A stretch of DNA of 64,000 nt from Haliscomenobacter hydrossis DSM 1100 (GCF_000212735.1 NC_015510.1:3312315-3376314); one strand, 5' to 3'. Positions 25,516 to 34,509 are shown, counted from the first letter of the stretch. Notes: a model not told the origin generated them from the sequence alone. Numbers and translations: made by a program.

Positions 25516-26937
25516 ATGCTCCTTACCTTCATCATCCTCTACCTCGCCGTCACTTTGCTGATTGGCTGGTGGGCCTCCCGAAAGGTCCACTCTACGGCAG
25601 ACTTTGTCATTGCGGGCAAAAACTTGCCTACGCCGATACTTGCAGCGGGGCTGTTTGCCACCTGGTTTGGTTCAGAGACGGTGATGGGCGCGCCCTCTTC
25701 GTTCATTGAAGGAGGACTGTTGGGGGTGATGGAAGACCCTTTTGGTGCAGCCATGTGCCTGATTCTGGTGGGACTCATCTACGCCAGACCGCTTTATCGG
25801 CTAAACATCCTCACCTTTAACGATTTCTACCGGATGCGTTTCAACCGCACCACAGAGATCGTTTCGGCCATCTTTATGGTGCCTTCTTATTTTGGCTGGA
25901 TCGCCGCACAATTGGTAGCGCTGGCCATTGTGATGAAGTCGCTGGTGGGCCTCCCGCTGGCTTACGGAATTTTGCTGTGTACGGTCATCACGGTCATTTA
26001 TACCTACATCGGGGGAATGTGGGCAGTGTCGATCACCGATTTTGTACAAACCATCATGATTGTGATTGGTTTGGCCATTCTGACCTACGTCATGTATCAA
26101 CGCGTGGGTGGCTGGCACAACATCCAGTCCAAGGTACCCAAAGACTTCTTCCGCTTTTTGCCCCATTCCGGCTGGAACCACTGGATCGAGTACCTCGCCG
26201 CCTGGATGACCATCGGTCTGGGATCCATTCCCCAACAAGACGTCTTCCAGCGGGTTATGTCGGCGCGTAATGCCAAAATTGCGGTGCGGGCCTGTATCAT
26301 TGGGGGCGTGATGTACCTCACCATTGGCTTTATGCCCTTGCTCATCGGATTGTGTGGCCGAATCCTCTACCCGGAAATGCTGGATGGCGACCCCCAAATG
26401 ATTTTGCCGGAAATGGTGTTGGCGCATGGCAGTCTGGCCTTGCAAATTCTATTTTTCGGGGCCCTGCTTTCGGCAATTTTGAGTACTACTTCCGGAGCGA
26501 TGCTGGCTCCGGCTACGGTACTCGGCGAGAACCTCGTCAAACCTTTCCTTAAAAACCCGACCGACAAAATGATGCTGAACATCATGCGTACATCCGTCGT
26601 TTTTGTGGCGATTTGTGCGGCGATCATGGCCAATTTGAAGTCCAATATTTACGAACTGGTGGGGGATTCTTCGTCCCTGAGTCTGGTTTCCCTTTTTGTG
26701 CCCCTCACGGCGGGTTTGTTCTGGAAGCGGGCGTCCTCAGTGGGTGCGGTGGCCTCTATGTTGATCGGAATGGCCGTCTGGGTTTTTTACGAATACATCC
26801 AACCCAGCGAAATACCCAGCTTGGTACCCGGTTTAATGGCCTCGATTCTAGCCATGATCATCGGCAGCCTGTTTTGGAAGGATCAGAGTTATGCTGATTT
26901 TACCGAAGAAGCAGCCAATCGGAGTGGAACGGTTTAG
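25516..26937 (+). CDS. Sodium:solute symporter (SSS family)
   Basis: 473 residues from ATG 25516 (MLLTFIILYLAVTLLIGWWA). Thirteen or so hydrophobic segments; family landmarks are STADFVIAGKNLPTPILAAG early, ATWFGSETVMGAPSS in the next helix, and YIGGMWAVSITDFVQTIMIV in the middle. It couples Na+ entry to uptake of a small solute; substrate unknown. The stop TAG is joined directly to GGTTCGGGGG, the outer arm of the nested palindrome that follows. Confidence 0.93.
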   Translation: MLLTFIILYLAVTLLIGWWASRKVHSTADFVIAGKNLPTPILAAGLFATWFGSETVMGAPSSFIEGGLLGVMEDPFGAAMCLILVGLIYARPLYRLNILTFNDFYRMRFNRTTEIVSAIFMVPSYFGWIAAQLVALAIVMKSLVGLPLAYGILLCTVITVIYTYIGGMWAVSITDFVQTIMIVIGLAILTYVMYQRVGGWHNIQSKVPKDFFRFLPHSGWNHWIEYLAAWMTIGLGSIPQQDVFQRVMSARNAKIAVRACIIGGVMYLTIGFMPLLIGLCGRILYPEMLDGDPQMILPEMVLAHGSLALQILFFGALLSAILSTTSGAMLAPATVLGENLVKPFLKNPTDKMMLNIMRTSVVFVAICAAIMANLKSNIYELVGDSSSLSLVSLFVPLTAGLFWKRASSVGAVASMLIGMAVWVFYEYIQPSEIPSLVPGLMASILAMIIGSLFWKDQSYADFTEEAANRSGTV

Positions 26938-27360
26938 GGTTCGGGGGTTCGTGAACCGGTCGCCGAGCGAAGCCGAGGTGCGCGGTTCACGAACTCCCCA
27001 ACCCTTGTGGTACGACATAAAGTTTTAGATATCTTATCCTGAGTTTTGAATTAATCCTATTGATAATCAAAGTAGTGCGACTTCTCCGAAGTCGTAAAAC
27101 GCTGCTGATACAAATGCTACAAACATGCGACTTCTCCGAAGTCGACACCATGACCTCGGAGAGGTCACACGTTTGTAGAAAATAGTGACAGCCAGGGATT
27201 CCGACTTCGGAGAAGTCGCACATTACTGCCTAGTTAATTCAAAACTCATGAGGATAGCTAAATCTTTTTGTCGCTAGCCTGGCTAAACCTTTAAGTCGTA
27301 CCACAACCCTCGAACCCCAGAACGACGAACCCCAGAACTCCCGAACCTCCGAACCCTTTA
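26938..27360. repeat. Nested palindrome (family G) of four concentric inverted repeats
   Basis: From outside inwards: GGTTCGGGGGTTCG (from 26938) against ..CGAACCTCCGAACCC; AACCCTTGTGGTACGACAT (27000) against GTCGTACCACAACCCTC; CCTGAGTTTTGAATTAA (27036) against TTAATTCAAAACTCATGAGG; and GTGCGACTTCTCCGAAGTCG (27076) against CGACTTCGGAGAAGTCGCAC (27201). A separate hairpin GTGAACCG..CGGTTCAC (with GAGCGAAGCCGAGG) lies in the left arm, and further CGACTTCTCCGAAGTCG motifs lie in the centre. It fills the space between the symporter stop and nagA start. No gene is seen in it. Confidence 0.85.
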
Positions 27361-27373
27361 AACTTCAACTCAA

Positions 27374-28546
27374 ATGTCCATCATCCTCCGCAGCGGCACC
27401 ATCTACCAAGCCCATCAAATCATCACTGCCGGCGACATCTGGCTGGAAGACGGGCGCATCAAAGCCATTTCCGCTGAACCCATCCGCGATGCCGGTGAAA
27501 ACACCCTCGTCATTGACGTGGAAAGCAGCATCATTTCGCCCGGGTTCATTGATTTGCACATTTACGGGGGCGGAGGAGCCTCGGTTTTGGATGCAGATCC
27601 AGAGGCGGTAAGCACCATTTTGCACACCCATGCCCAGTACGGCACCACGGGCATGCTGGTATCTACGGTCACCGCTGAAATTCCTTTGTTGTTGAATGCC
27701 TTAAAAGCCGTCGACCTTGCCGCGAAAAAAAGCCCCGCCGAAACGCGTGGCGCCAAGGTGTTGGGCGTCCACCTGGAAAGTTGTTTTTTGGCCCCACCCC
27801 GACGCGGTGCGCACAAACTGGAGTGGCTGAAAGACCCCAGTATTGACGTGTTTCAAGCACTGCAAGACGCCAGTGGCGGCCGCATCAAACTGATGACCAT
27901 CGCCCCGGAATTGCCCGGCGCTGCTGAGTTGATTGAATACGTTTGGAAACAAGGGGTAGTCGCCAGCTTTGGGCATTCCGCCGCTGATTACGACATGGCA
28001 ACGTATTGGATTCGCAAAGGCATGCACATTTGCACCCACCTGTTCAATGCCATGAATGGTTTTGCACACCGGGCTCCGGGTGGCGCAGGCGCGTTTTTGA
28101 CCGAAGATGCGGCCATGGTGCAAATCATTCCCGACGGCATCCACGTGCATCCCGTGGGTTTGGAGTTGGCTTACCGCGCCAAAGGAGCCGACAAAATTTG
28201 TCTGGTCACCGATTCTTTGCTGGTGGCAGGTACGGACATCACGGAGTTTTACTTTTTTGATCGCCTGGCCACCGCTACCGATCGGGCTTGTTTCCTGCCC
28301 GATGGCACCCTGTCGGGCAGCAGGCTCACCATGAATCGGGCGGTACAACTTTTTCACGAGAGTACCAGCGCCACCCTCCAAGAGACCTTGCACATGGCCT
28401 CACTCAATCCGGCCAAAGCCATTGGGCTGGATCAACACAAAGGCTCACTCGAAGTGGGAAAAGACGCCGATGTCCTGGTTTTAGACCAAAATTTGAACGT
28501 ACTGCTGGCTTTTGTGGAAGGGATCAGGGTAGCGGGAGGGCAGTAA
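27374..28546 (+). CDS. nagA: N-acetylglucosamine-6-phosphate deacetylase-like amidohydrolase
   Basis: 390 residues of the NagA amidohydrolase family. Landmarks: PGFIDLHIYGGGG near residue 55, the metal Glu in GVHLESCFLAPPRRGAH, His in SFGHSAADYD, CTHLFNAMNGFAHRAPGG, and TDSLLVAGT with the catalytic Asp. The usual HLEGPF is HLESCF and TDA is TDS, so the active site is somewhat diverged; substrate may differ from GlcNAc-6-P. It would feed amino sugars toward glucosamine-6-P, which ties in with glmS at 48-49.8 kb. It begins directly after the nested palindrome. Confidence 0.85.
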   Translation: MSIILRSGTIYQAHQIITAGDIWLEDGRIKAISAEPIRDAGENTLVIDVESSIISPGFIDLHIYGGGGASVLDADPEAVSTILHTHAQYGTTGMLVSTVTAEIPLLLNALKAVDLAAKKSPAETRGAKVLGVHLESCFLAPPRRGAHKLEWLKDPSIDVFQALQDASGGRIKLMTIAPELPGAAELIEYVWKQGVVASFGHSAADYDMATYWIRKGMHICTHLFNAMNGFAHRAPGGAGAFLTEDAAMVQIIPDGIHVHPVGLELAYRAKGADKICLVTDSLLVAGTDITEFYFFDRLATATDRACFLPDGTLSGSRLTMNRAVQLFHESTSATLQETLHMASLNPAKAIGLDQHKGSLEVGKDADVLVLDQNLNVLLAFVEGIRVAGGQ

Positions 28547-28684
28547 ATTTTTTAAATTCAAAAAAAGGGTTATTTTTACACCTGCCTTTGGCTTACAATT
28601 TCCACAACCTTTCTTTGGAAACAATTTTGTTCTGCTGGTACTGCTGTACCCAGCCAGAACCCTTACCTATTTATGCCATAACTC

Positions 28685-30238
28685 ATGTTGGTAAAAGCTT
28701 ATGCCAGCGCGGTACACGGGGTTGATGCCCGTACCATCACGGTGGAAGTAAACTCTGGTGGCCAGCCCGTCGTTGGAACCAATTATTATCATCTGGTCGG
28801 GTTGCCCGACAGCGCCATTCGGGAAGGTTTTCAGCGGATTGAAGCAGCCATTTTTTGCCGAGGTTTCCGCATGCCGCGGGCGAAAACAGTCGTCAATTTA
28901 GCGCCTGCCGACATTCGTAAAGAAGGCTCGGCCTACGACCTCCCCATTGCCATGGGCGTATTGGCCGCCAGTGGACAAATCAACGGCGACCGCCTCGGAG
29001 ACTTCATCATTATGGGGGAGCTCTCCCTGGATGGCCTGCTCCGCCCCATCAAAGGTGCCTTGCCCATTGCCATTCAGGCCCGCAAAGAAAAGTTCAAAGG
29101 TTTCATTTTACCCAAACAAAATGCTCGGGAAGCCGCCATTGTCAACGACATTGAAGTGTATGGCGTCGACAATTTGGAGGAAGCCGCCGACATCCTTAAC
29201 GGGCATTCCAGCCTTGAGCCGGTGGTGGTTGAAACCCGCGACGAGTTTTTCCATAACCGCAGCAACTACGATGTCGATTTTTCAGATGTCAAAGGCCAAC
29301 AAAACATCAAAAGATCCCTGGAAATCGCCGCTGCGGGTGGGCACAACGTCATCCTGATTGGCCCGCCTGGAGCAGGAAAAACCATGTTGGCGCGCCGCCT
29401 GCCGACCATTTTACCCCCGCTCAGTTTGCAGGAAGCCCTGGAGACCACCAAAATCCATTCCGTGTCGGGAATCTTGGCTTCGAATGCCGCTTTGGTCACC
29501 ACCCGTCCTTTCCGCTCCCCACACCATACCATCAGCGATGTGGCCCTGGTGGGTGGAGGTTCAGATCCGATGCCCGGCGAAATTTCCCTGGCCCACAATG
29601 GGGTGCTTTTTTTGGATGAGTTGCCCGAATTCAAACGCAGCGTTTTGGAAGTGATGCGCCAACCGATGGAAGAGCGCCGCGTGACCATTTCGCGGGCCAA
29701 AAACACGGTAGACTACCCGGCGAGTTTTATGCTGGTGTCCTCGATGAACCCCTGCCCTTGTGGCTATTATAACCACCCGGACAAGGAATGTGTGTGCGGT
29801 CCCGGAGTGGTGAAACGCTACCTGACCAAGATATCGGGTCCTTTGCTCGACCGCATTGATTTGCACGTGGAAGTCACACCCGTTTCCTACGATGAATTGG
29901 CCAGTCAGGAACGCCCTTCCGAAACCAGTCAGGACATTGCGGCACGGGTGGTCACTGCCCGCGATATTCAGGCCCAACGCTTTGTGGGGATGAACATCCA
30001 CTGTAATGCCCAAATGCCCAGCCGGATGGTGCACGAGGTTTGTCAGGTGGACGCAGCGGGGCAACTGCTGGTCAAAAAGGCGATGGAGAAATTACAACTG
30101 TCGGCTCGTGCATACGACCGCATTCTGAAGGTGGCGCGCACCGCCGCAGATCTGGCGGGATCGGAAAGGATCTTGATTGAACATCTGGCGGAGGCGATTC
30201 ATTTTAGGAGTTTAGACCGAGAGGGTTGGGCGGGGTGA
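28685..30238 (+). CDS. comM: ComM/YifB family Mg-chelatase-like AAA+ ATPase
   Basis: 517 residues. An N-terminal Lon-protease-like fold (about 1-170), then a AAA+ core with Walker A GPPGAGKT (about residue 225) and Walker B NGVLFLDELPE, plus the Mg-chelatase-type zinc-ribbon stretch CPCGYYNHPDKECVC. The C-terminal domain has RAYDRILKVARTAADLAGSE. ComM is a hexameric helicase that promotes branch migration in natural transformation and recombination. Start ATG 28685. It is directly followed by the repeat arrays of the GxxExxY element. Confidence 0.94.
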   Translation: MLVKAYASAVHGVDARTITVEVNSGGQPVVGTNYYHLVGLPDSAIREGFQRIEAAIFCRGFRMPRAKTVVNLAPADIRKEGSAYDLPIAMGVLAASGQINGDRLGDFIIMGELSLDGLLRPIKGALPIAIQARKEKFKGFILPKQNAREAAIVNDIEVYGVDNLEEAADILNGHSSLEPVVVETRDEFFHNRSNYDVDFSDVKGQQNIKRSLEIAAAGGHNVILIGPPGAGKTMLARRLPTILPPLSLQEALETTKIHSVSGILASNAALVTTRPFRSPHHTISDVALVGGGSDPMPGEISLAHNGVLFLDELPEFKRSVLEVMRQPMEERRVTISRAKNTVDYPASFMLVSSMNPCPCGYYNHPDKECVCGPGVVKRYLTKISGPLLDRIDLHVEVTPVSYDELASQERPSETSQDIAARVVTARDIQAQRFVGMNIHCNAQMPSRMVHEVCQVDAAGQLLVKKAMEKLQLSARAYDRILKVARTAADLAGSERILIEHLAEAIHFRSLDREGWAG

Positions 30239-30254
30239 ATTCACGGCGGATTTT

Positions 30255-30439
30255 TATTCACCACAGAATTTATTCACCACAGAATTTATTCACCACAGAT
30301 TCGCACAGATGAACACGGATTATTTGTTCACCACAGAATTTATTCACCACAGATTCGCACAGATTGACACAGATTTTTTGTTCACCACAGAATTTATTCA
30401 CCACAGATTCGCACAGATTGACACAGATTTTTTTTAACA
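30255..30439 (+). repeat. TTCACCACAGATTCGCACAGAT tandem array, left side of the GxxExxY element
   Basis: Tandem copies of TTCACCACAGAATTTATTCACC and ACAGATTCGCACAGATTGAC. A perfect 54-bp unit is repeated at 30327-30380 and 30381-30434. It starts 16 bp after the comM stop. It belongs to family H, shared with four other sites up to 35.8 kb. Confidence 0.9.
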
Positions 30440-30457
30440 CTGATTAAATGAGGAATT

Positions 30458-30853
30458 ATGGAAAAGAAGTTGATCAGTATGGAGGCGTTAAATAATTTGA
30501 GTTTTCAGATCATTGGTGCCGCTTATCAAGTACATTCAACCTTGGGGCCGGGCTTATTGGAGTCTACTTATGAGGTGTGTTTAGAATATGAGTTGTTGAA
30601 AAATGGGGTTCAGGTTGAACGGCAAAAGGTTTTGCCCGTAGTGTATGATGAGATGCTCCTGGATGGGGGCTACCGGATTGACTTATTGGTGGAAAATAGC
30701 ATTTTATTGGAGCTTAAAGCTGTGGATGAAATAGCACCAATCCACAAGGCTCAAGTGATGACTTACCTGAAATTATCCGGCCAAAAATTGGCTTTACTGC
30801 TCAATTTTAATGTAATGGACATGAAGAAAGGGATTCACCGGATTGTATTGTAG
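30458..30853 (+). CDS. GxxExxY protein (PD-(D/E)XK-like fold)
   Basis: 131 residues. The name-giving motif is G32-LL-E35-ST-Y38, followed by VERQKVLPVVYDE, YRIDLLVENSILLELKAV and HKAQVMTYLKLSGQKLALLLNFN. The D and ELK spacing fit a PD-(D/E)XK nuclease-type core, and the family is assigned to that clan (PDDEXK_3). Activity has not been shown as far as I know. The gene sits between forward ACCACAGATTCGCACAGAT arrays and a forward/reverse array, exactly like the four-helix-bundle gene at 13.2 kb sits in its own repeats. Stop TAG is followed immediately by TTTATTCACCACAG. Confidence 0.92.
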   Translation: MEKKLISMEALNNLSFQIIGAAYQVHSTLGPGLLESTYEVCLEYELLKNGVQVERQKVLPVVYDEMLLDGGYRIDLLVENSILLELKAVDEIAPIHKAQVMTYLKLSGQKLALLLNFNVMDMKKGIHRIVL

Positions 30854-30987
30854 TTTATTCACCACAGATTATTTTTATTCACCACAGATTCGCACAGATT
30901 AACACAGATTCGCACGCCATATCTATAAAATCTGTGTTAATCTGTGCGAATCTGTGGTGAATAATAAAAAAATCTGTGGTGAATAAA
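30854..30987. repeat. Forward/reverse repeat array (family H), right side of the GxxExxY element
   Basis: Forward units TTCACCACAGATTCGCACAGATT run to about 30915, then the loop CACGCCATATCTATAAAATC, then reverse units AATCTGTGCGAATCTGTGGTGAA. It ends 3 bp from the stop of the convergent T9SS gene. Confidence 0.9.
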
Positions 30988-30990
30988 CCC

Positions 30991-32217
30991 TTACTCCTTC
31001 ACCACGGGCAGCGTTTGCACCTTGCCAGCGCGTTCCACCCGCAGCCAGTACATGCCCCGAGGTAAGTCCAGCGGCAGGTTGATTTCGTAGGCTCCCGTGT
31101 TGCCCATCACCTGAGCATTGACCCTGCGCCCCAAGCCATCCAACAAGAGCATATTGCCAGGACCCCGGTTGAGCTCGTATTGTAGATAAAGTTTGTCTTG
31201 TACAGGGTTGGGGAAAGCCCTCATGTCTTTTACCCCGGGCGCATTCACGGCCAGTACCTTGGTGTAGGCAAAGGTGCCATCAACATCCTGTTGTTTGAGG
31301 CGGTAATAATTGATGCCCGCGCTGGGCGTATAGTGCACAAAGCGATACTTTTGGGCTTCAGTAACCGTACCCGCGCCCTGGATTTCACCAATGCTGAAAA
31401 AAACCTCCCCTTCGGTACTGCTTTCGACAATGAATTTTTCGTTGTTGAGCTCGGTAGCCGTTTCCCAGAGCAGCTCTACACTTTCTCCGCGCAGGGAGGC
31501 GTTGAAGGCACTCAACTCTACGGGAAGTGGAGAAGAGCCCACAATGACGATTACCCAGCCGCCGCCGCCAGCACCCGAGCTAGTCCCTTGGTCGCCACGG
31601 CCACCGCCACCGCCACCAGGAGCTGAGCCGTTTTGTCCTGATGCGCCGTCTACGCCGCCAAAACCACCACCGGGTGCACCACCAGTACCACCACTACCGG
31701 GTCCAGCAGCATCGCCACCAGCGGTTGCAGCAATGCCAGAACCGCCGCCACCACCACCAGCACCACCAGGGCCACTGCGGCCACCGCCATCACCACCATT
31801 GCTTGATCCACCACCAGCGAGGCCGCTAAAGGTACCTCCGTTGCCGCCACCGTTTCCACCTTGGGATCCACCGCCGGCTACAACGGTTCCCCCTGTAAAG
31901 GTGTATTGAGAGTCGTCTCCGTCGTTACCCGCTGCGCCACCACCGCCTACCACAATGGAGTAAGAACCCGCTGGAACATTGGTGTACGTATTGGTGGTAA
32001 AAGCACCACCGCCGCCGCCGCCTTTGGCTCTGGCATTGTTGTTGCCGCCACCACCGCCGCCGCCCCAGGCTTGAACGGTAATGTTGGCGACATAGCCCGC
32101 CGGAACGACATAAGTGTAGGAGCCTGGACTGTAATAAGCCATGGTGACGGCCTGGCCAGGTAAATTGCTGGCCCAGAGGCATAAAAGCCCGAAGAAGGGA
32201 ATGTAGTTTTTTCTCAT
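30991..32217 (-). CDS. Glycine-rich T9SS cargo protein
   Basis: 408 residues. Signal peptide about 1-22, then a glycine-rich domain (about 45-225) with long GGG-rich stretches and Asn/Ser, like collagen-less Gly-rich surface proteins. A region with LPVELSAFNASLRGESVELL and a fibronectin-like segment follows, and the last 80 residues form a T9SS type A sorting domain (AFPNPVQDKLYLQYELNRGP ... VKE end). It should be secreted across the outer membrane by T9SS and anchored or released. The antisense Pro/His-rich frames are mere shadows. Repeats of family H flank it on both sides. Confidence 0.88.
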   Translation of the reverse strand: MRKNYIPFFGLLCLWASNLPGQAVTMAYYSPGSYTYVVPAGYVANITVQAWGGGGGGGNNNARAKGGGGGGAFTTNTYTNVPAGSYSIVVGGGGAAGNDGDDSQYTFTGGTVVAGGGSQGGNGGGNGGTFSGLAGGGSSNGGDGGGRSGPGGAGGGGGGSGIAATAGGDAAGPGSGGTGGAPGGGFGGVDGASGQNGSAPGGGGGGRGDQGTSSGAGGGGWVIVIVGSSPLPVELSAFNASLRGESVELLWETATELNNEKFIVESSTEGEVFFSIGEIQGAGTVTEAQKYRFVHYTPSAGINYYRLKQQDVDGTFAYTKVLAVNAPGVKDMRAFPNPVQDKLYLQYELNRGPGNMLLLDGLGRRVNAQVMGNTGAYEINLPLDLPRGMYWLRVERAGKVQTLPVVKE

Positions 32218-32245
32218 CGTATATTCATTGGATCAATTCAATTAC

Positions 32246-32253
32246 CAAAGTTA
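32246..32253 (-). promoter_or_regulatory. -7 element (TAACTTTG) of the glycine-rich T9SS gene
   Basis: On the minus strand TAACTTTG matches TAnnTTTG and lies 29 bp before the ATG. No good -33 box is seen. Confidence 0.45.
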
Positions 32254-32334
32254 GGCAAGTATTGCCAATGAGTAAAGGGGGAGATTTTTATATTATTTCT
32301 TTGTATACTAAGGAGTTAAATGTGTTAACGAAAA

Positions 32335-32363
32335 AGGGCTGACCTGATAAGCAGATCAGCCCT
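32335..32363 (-). terminator. Terminator hairpin after the second T9SS gene
   Basis: Arms AGGGCTGA (32335-32342) and TCAGCCCT (32356-32363); on the minus strand it is followed by TTTTT. It ends transcription coming from the gene at 32545-33420 before the next promoter. Confidence 0.65.
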
Positions 32364-32374
32364 CTTGGGGGATT

Positions 32375-32540
32375 TATACACCACGGGATTTTATTCACCA
32401 CAGATTCGCACAGATGAACACGGATTATTTTCACCACGGTTTTTTATTCACCACAGATTCGCACAGATTTTCACAGATTTTATAGATAAGGCGTGAAAAT
32501 CTGTGCGAATCTGTGGTGTATAAAAACACGTGGTGAATAA
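32375..32540. repeat. Palindrome without gene (family H)
   Basis: Forward ATTCACCACAGATTCGCACA units, the loop TTTTATAGATAAGGCGTG (reverse orientation of the 30.9-kb loop) and reverse units AATCTGTGCGAATCTGTGGTG. It is an empty version of the same architecture. Confidence 0.9.
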
Positions 32541-32544
32541 AAAA

Positions 32545-33420
32545 TCACTCTTTCACCACTGGCACCGTTTGCACTTTGCCAGCCCGCTCTACCTTCAGCC
32601 AATACGTACCTTTCGGCGAATCGCCGGGCAGATTGAGCTCGTAAGTACCCGCAGTACCACTGATGCTGGCATTGACGCGGCGGCCCAGGGCATCGTACAA
32701 ATAAACGTTGCCTTCACCCTTGCTGCGGTCGTATTGGATGTAGAGTTTGTCTTTGGTTGGGTTCGGAAAAGCAAAAATATCGTTGCTGCCGGGGGCGTTT
32801 ACGGCGATGATTTTGGAGTATTGCACAGATTTATCAAAATCAACCTGGCGTAGTCGGTAATAGTTAACACCCTCACTCGCGGAATAATCAACGTAGTTAT
32901 ACGTATAGGGAATTAATGTAGTTCCCCGACCCTTAACCTGGCCAACTTCTACAAATGTTTGCCCATCGTTACTCCTTTCAATAGCCATAAAATCATTATC
33001 GGTCTCGGTGGCTACTTTCCAAATCAAAATAACACCACCGTCTTCTTGTTGAGCTTCGAAAGTAAGGAGCTCAATATCTAGCGTCGTTTGAGTTAGTGCA
33101 TTTATTGTCTCCATTCCTTTCCTTGCCGAGCCACCGAACACTAAATTTGGCCCTGCTGGGTTTGGTGTTGTAAATGTAATATCTGCGAATCCTCCATTTC
33201 CATTAATATTCGTGGCAACAAGAGGATTAGCTACACCAAAACAACCTGTACAAGTTGGAGTAATATCCCAGTTACCAGTGCCAAGAGTAACAGTATATCT
33301 CACGACAATTGTAGATGGATTACCTGTTTGATATTTAGGAGGATTATTACTAATGGTAAGTATCTGACCATGAGCAATCACACTCACCAATAATAGCAAA
33401 ATAAATGAAAATTTTTTCAT
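32545..33420 (-). CDS. T9SS type A sorting-domain protein
   Basis: 291 residues from ATG 33418-33420 (MKKFSFILLLLVSVIAHGQ, a signal peptide). A short beta-sandwich region with two Cys in PTCTGCFG follows, then a linker like that in the neighbour gene, and a C-terminal T9SS sorting domain (AFPNPTKDKLYIQYDRSKGE, ending VKE). The C-terminal 120 residues closely resemble those of the glycine-rich protein, so the two are paralogues with changed N-terminal domains. Secreted, function unknown. Confidence 0.85.
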   Translation of the reverse strand: MKKFSFILLLLVSVIAHGQILTISNNPPKYQTGNPSTIVVRYTVTLGTGNWDITPTCTGCFGVANPLVATNINGNGGFADITFTTPNPAGPNLVFGGSARKGMETINALTQTTLDIELLTFEAQQEDGGVILIWKVATETDNDFMAIERSNDGQTFVEVGQVKGRGTTLIPYTYNYVDYSASEGVNYYRLRQVDFDKSVQYSKIIAVNAPGSNDIFAFPNPTKDKLYIQYDRSKGEGNVYLYDALGRRVNASISGTAGTYELNLPGDSPKGTYWLKVERAGKVQTVPVVKE

Positions 33421-33464
33421 AGAACTAAGGCTAACAATTAACAAATCAGTTTTCGAAGATGAGC

Positions 33465-33472
33465 CAAAGATA
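33465..33472 (-). promoter_or_regulatory. -7 element (TATCTTTG) of the T9SS gene
   Basis: TATCTTTG on the minus strand, 45 bp before the ATG at 33420, matches TAnnTTTG. Confidence 0.45.
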
Positions 33473-33607
33473 ATCTAATCCCTTCATCCATCCTAATTTA
33501 CGCAATTTTTTTCAAAATATCGCGCATTTTTACCTGCAAGCGTAACAATTGTGTTAAAATCCCCATGCACAGGGCAGTCATTGTGTGGGATATAGGGGTG
33601 TGTTTTT

Positions 33608-33760
33608 GTTCACCACGGATTCGCACAGATATACACAGATTTTCACGCCATATCTATAAAATCTGTGTTCATCTGTGCGAATCTGTGGTGAATAATCCAT
33701 GTGGTGAATAAATCTGTGTTCATCCGTGCGAATCTGTGGTGCATAAACCCCGTGGTGAAG
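33608..33760. repeat. Palindrome without gene (family H)
   Basis: Forward TTCACCACGGATTCGCACAG, then GATTTTCACGCCATATCTAT (the shared loop), then several reverse units ATCTGTGCGAATCTGTGGTG ending in a CGTGGTGAA tail. It precedes the RNA ligase gene. Confidence 0.9.
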
Positions 33761-33816
33761 CAAAGGAACTTTCCACCCCACCCATCCGTTTGCCCCTATG
33801 ACCAAAACGACCACAC

Positions 33817-34509
33817 ATGGAAATCGTCTCCGAAAAATACCCGCGTACCTACCATTTCCCTTTTTCGGAAGGTGCTGTCAATGACGACCGCATCCAGGAA
33901 GAGTGGCAGGAGCTATTGGCGCAAGAAATCGTGGTGACCGAAAAACTAGACGGCGAAAACACCTGCATCAAAGCCAATGGGGTGTACGCGCGTTCGCATG
34001 GGGCGGTCAACCGCAATCCCTGGGCCAAACCCATCTGGGAAATCTGGGAGCGGGTGGGCAGCTCGCTGCAAGATTTGCACCTCTTTGGCGAGAACCTCTA
34101 CGCCATCCACAGCATCGAGTACGCCCGACTGGACAGTCATTTTTACCTTTTTGCGGTACGCGACAATGGCTTGTGGCTGTCCTGGGACGAGGTAGAATGG
34201 TACGCGCAATTGCTCGATCTGCCAACTGTGCCCGTTTTGGAACGCGGCAGCTGCACGGCAACACAATTACAAACCATCATCGCGAATCAACAAGCCCAGG
34301 GTAGTCGCCTGGGAGGAGAAAGTGAAGGCGTGGTGTGCCGCAATGCGGCGGCCTTTCCCGAAACCGAATTTTCTCAACATGTACTCAAGTACGTTCGCAA
34401 AAACCACGTACAAACCGATGAACATTGGATACGCAACTGGAAAAGAGCCCCTCTTTGGTTTGAACGGCCAGATTTTCAAACCACAGGCGGCGAATTGGGC
34501 ACTGATTGA
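33817..34509 (+). CDS. RNA ligase family protein
   Basis: 230 residues. The nucleotidyltransferase motif I is KLDGEN with the candidate adenylated Lys at 43; motif III-like HLFGENLYAIHSIEY, motif IV SEGVVC and motif V KYVRK follow in order. It would seal 3'-OH/5'-phosphate RNA ends using ATP. The next gene is HD-Pnk, which makes exactly such ends, so the pair forms an end-healing and sealing unit. Family H palindromes lie on both sides of the pair. Confidence 0.88.
   Translation: MEIVSEKYPRTYHFPFSEGAVNDDRIQEEWQELLAQEIVVTEKLDGENTCIKANGVYARSHGAVNRNPWAKPIWEIWERVGSSLQDLHLFGENLYAIHSIEYARLDSHFYLFAVRDNGLWLSWDEVEWYAQLLDLPTVPVLERGSCTATQLQTIIANQQAQGSRLGGESEGVVCRNAAAFPETEFSQHVLKYVRKNHVQTDEHWIRNWKRAPLWFERPDFQTTGGELGTD

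Noticed and set aside
30255-30439. CRISPR array
   Set aside because: Units are adjacent without unique spacers of constant length, no cas genes are present, and the same units occur in reverse orientation nearby.
31391-31909. Pro- and His-rich open frames on the plus strand
   Set aside because: They are antisense shadows of the glycine-rich T9SS gene; GGN codons read as CCN/CAN on the other strand.
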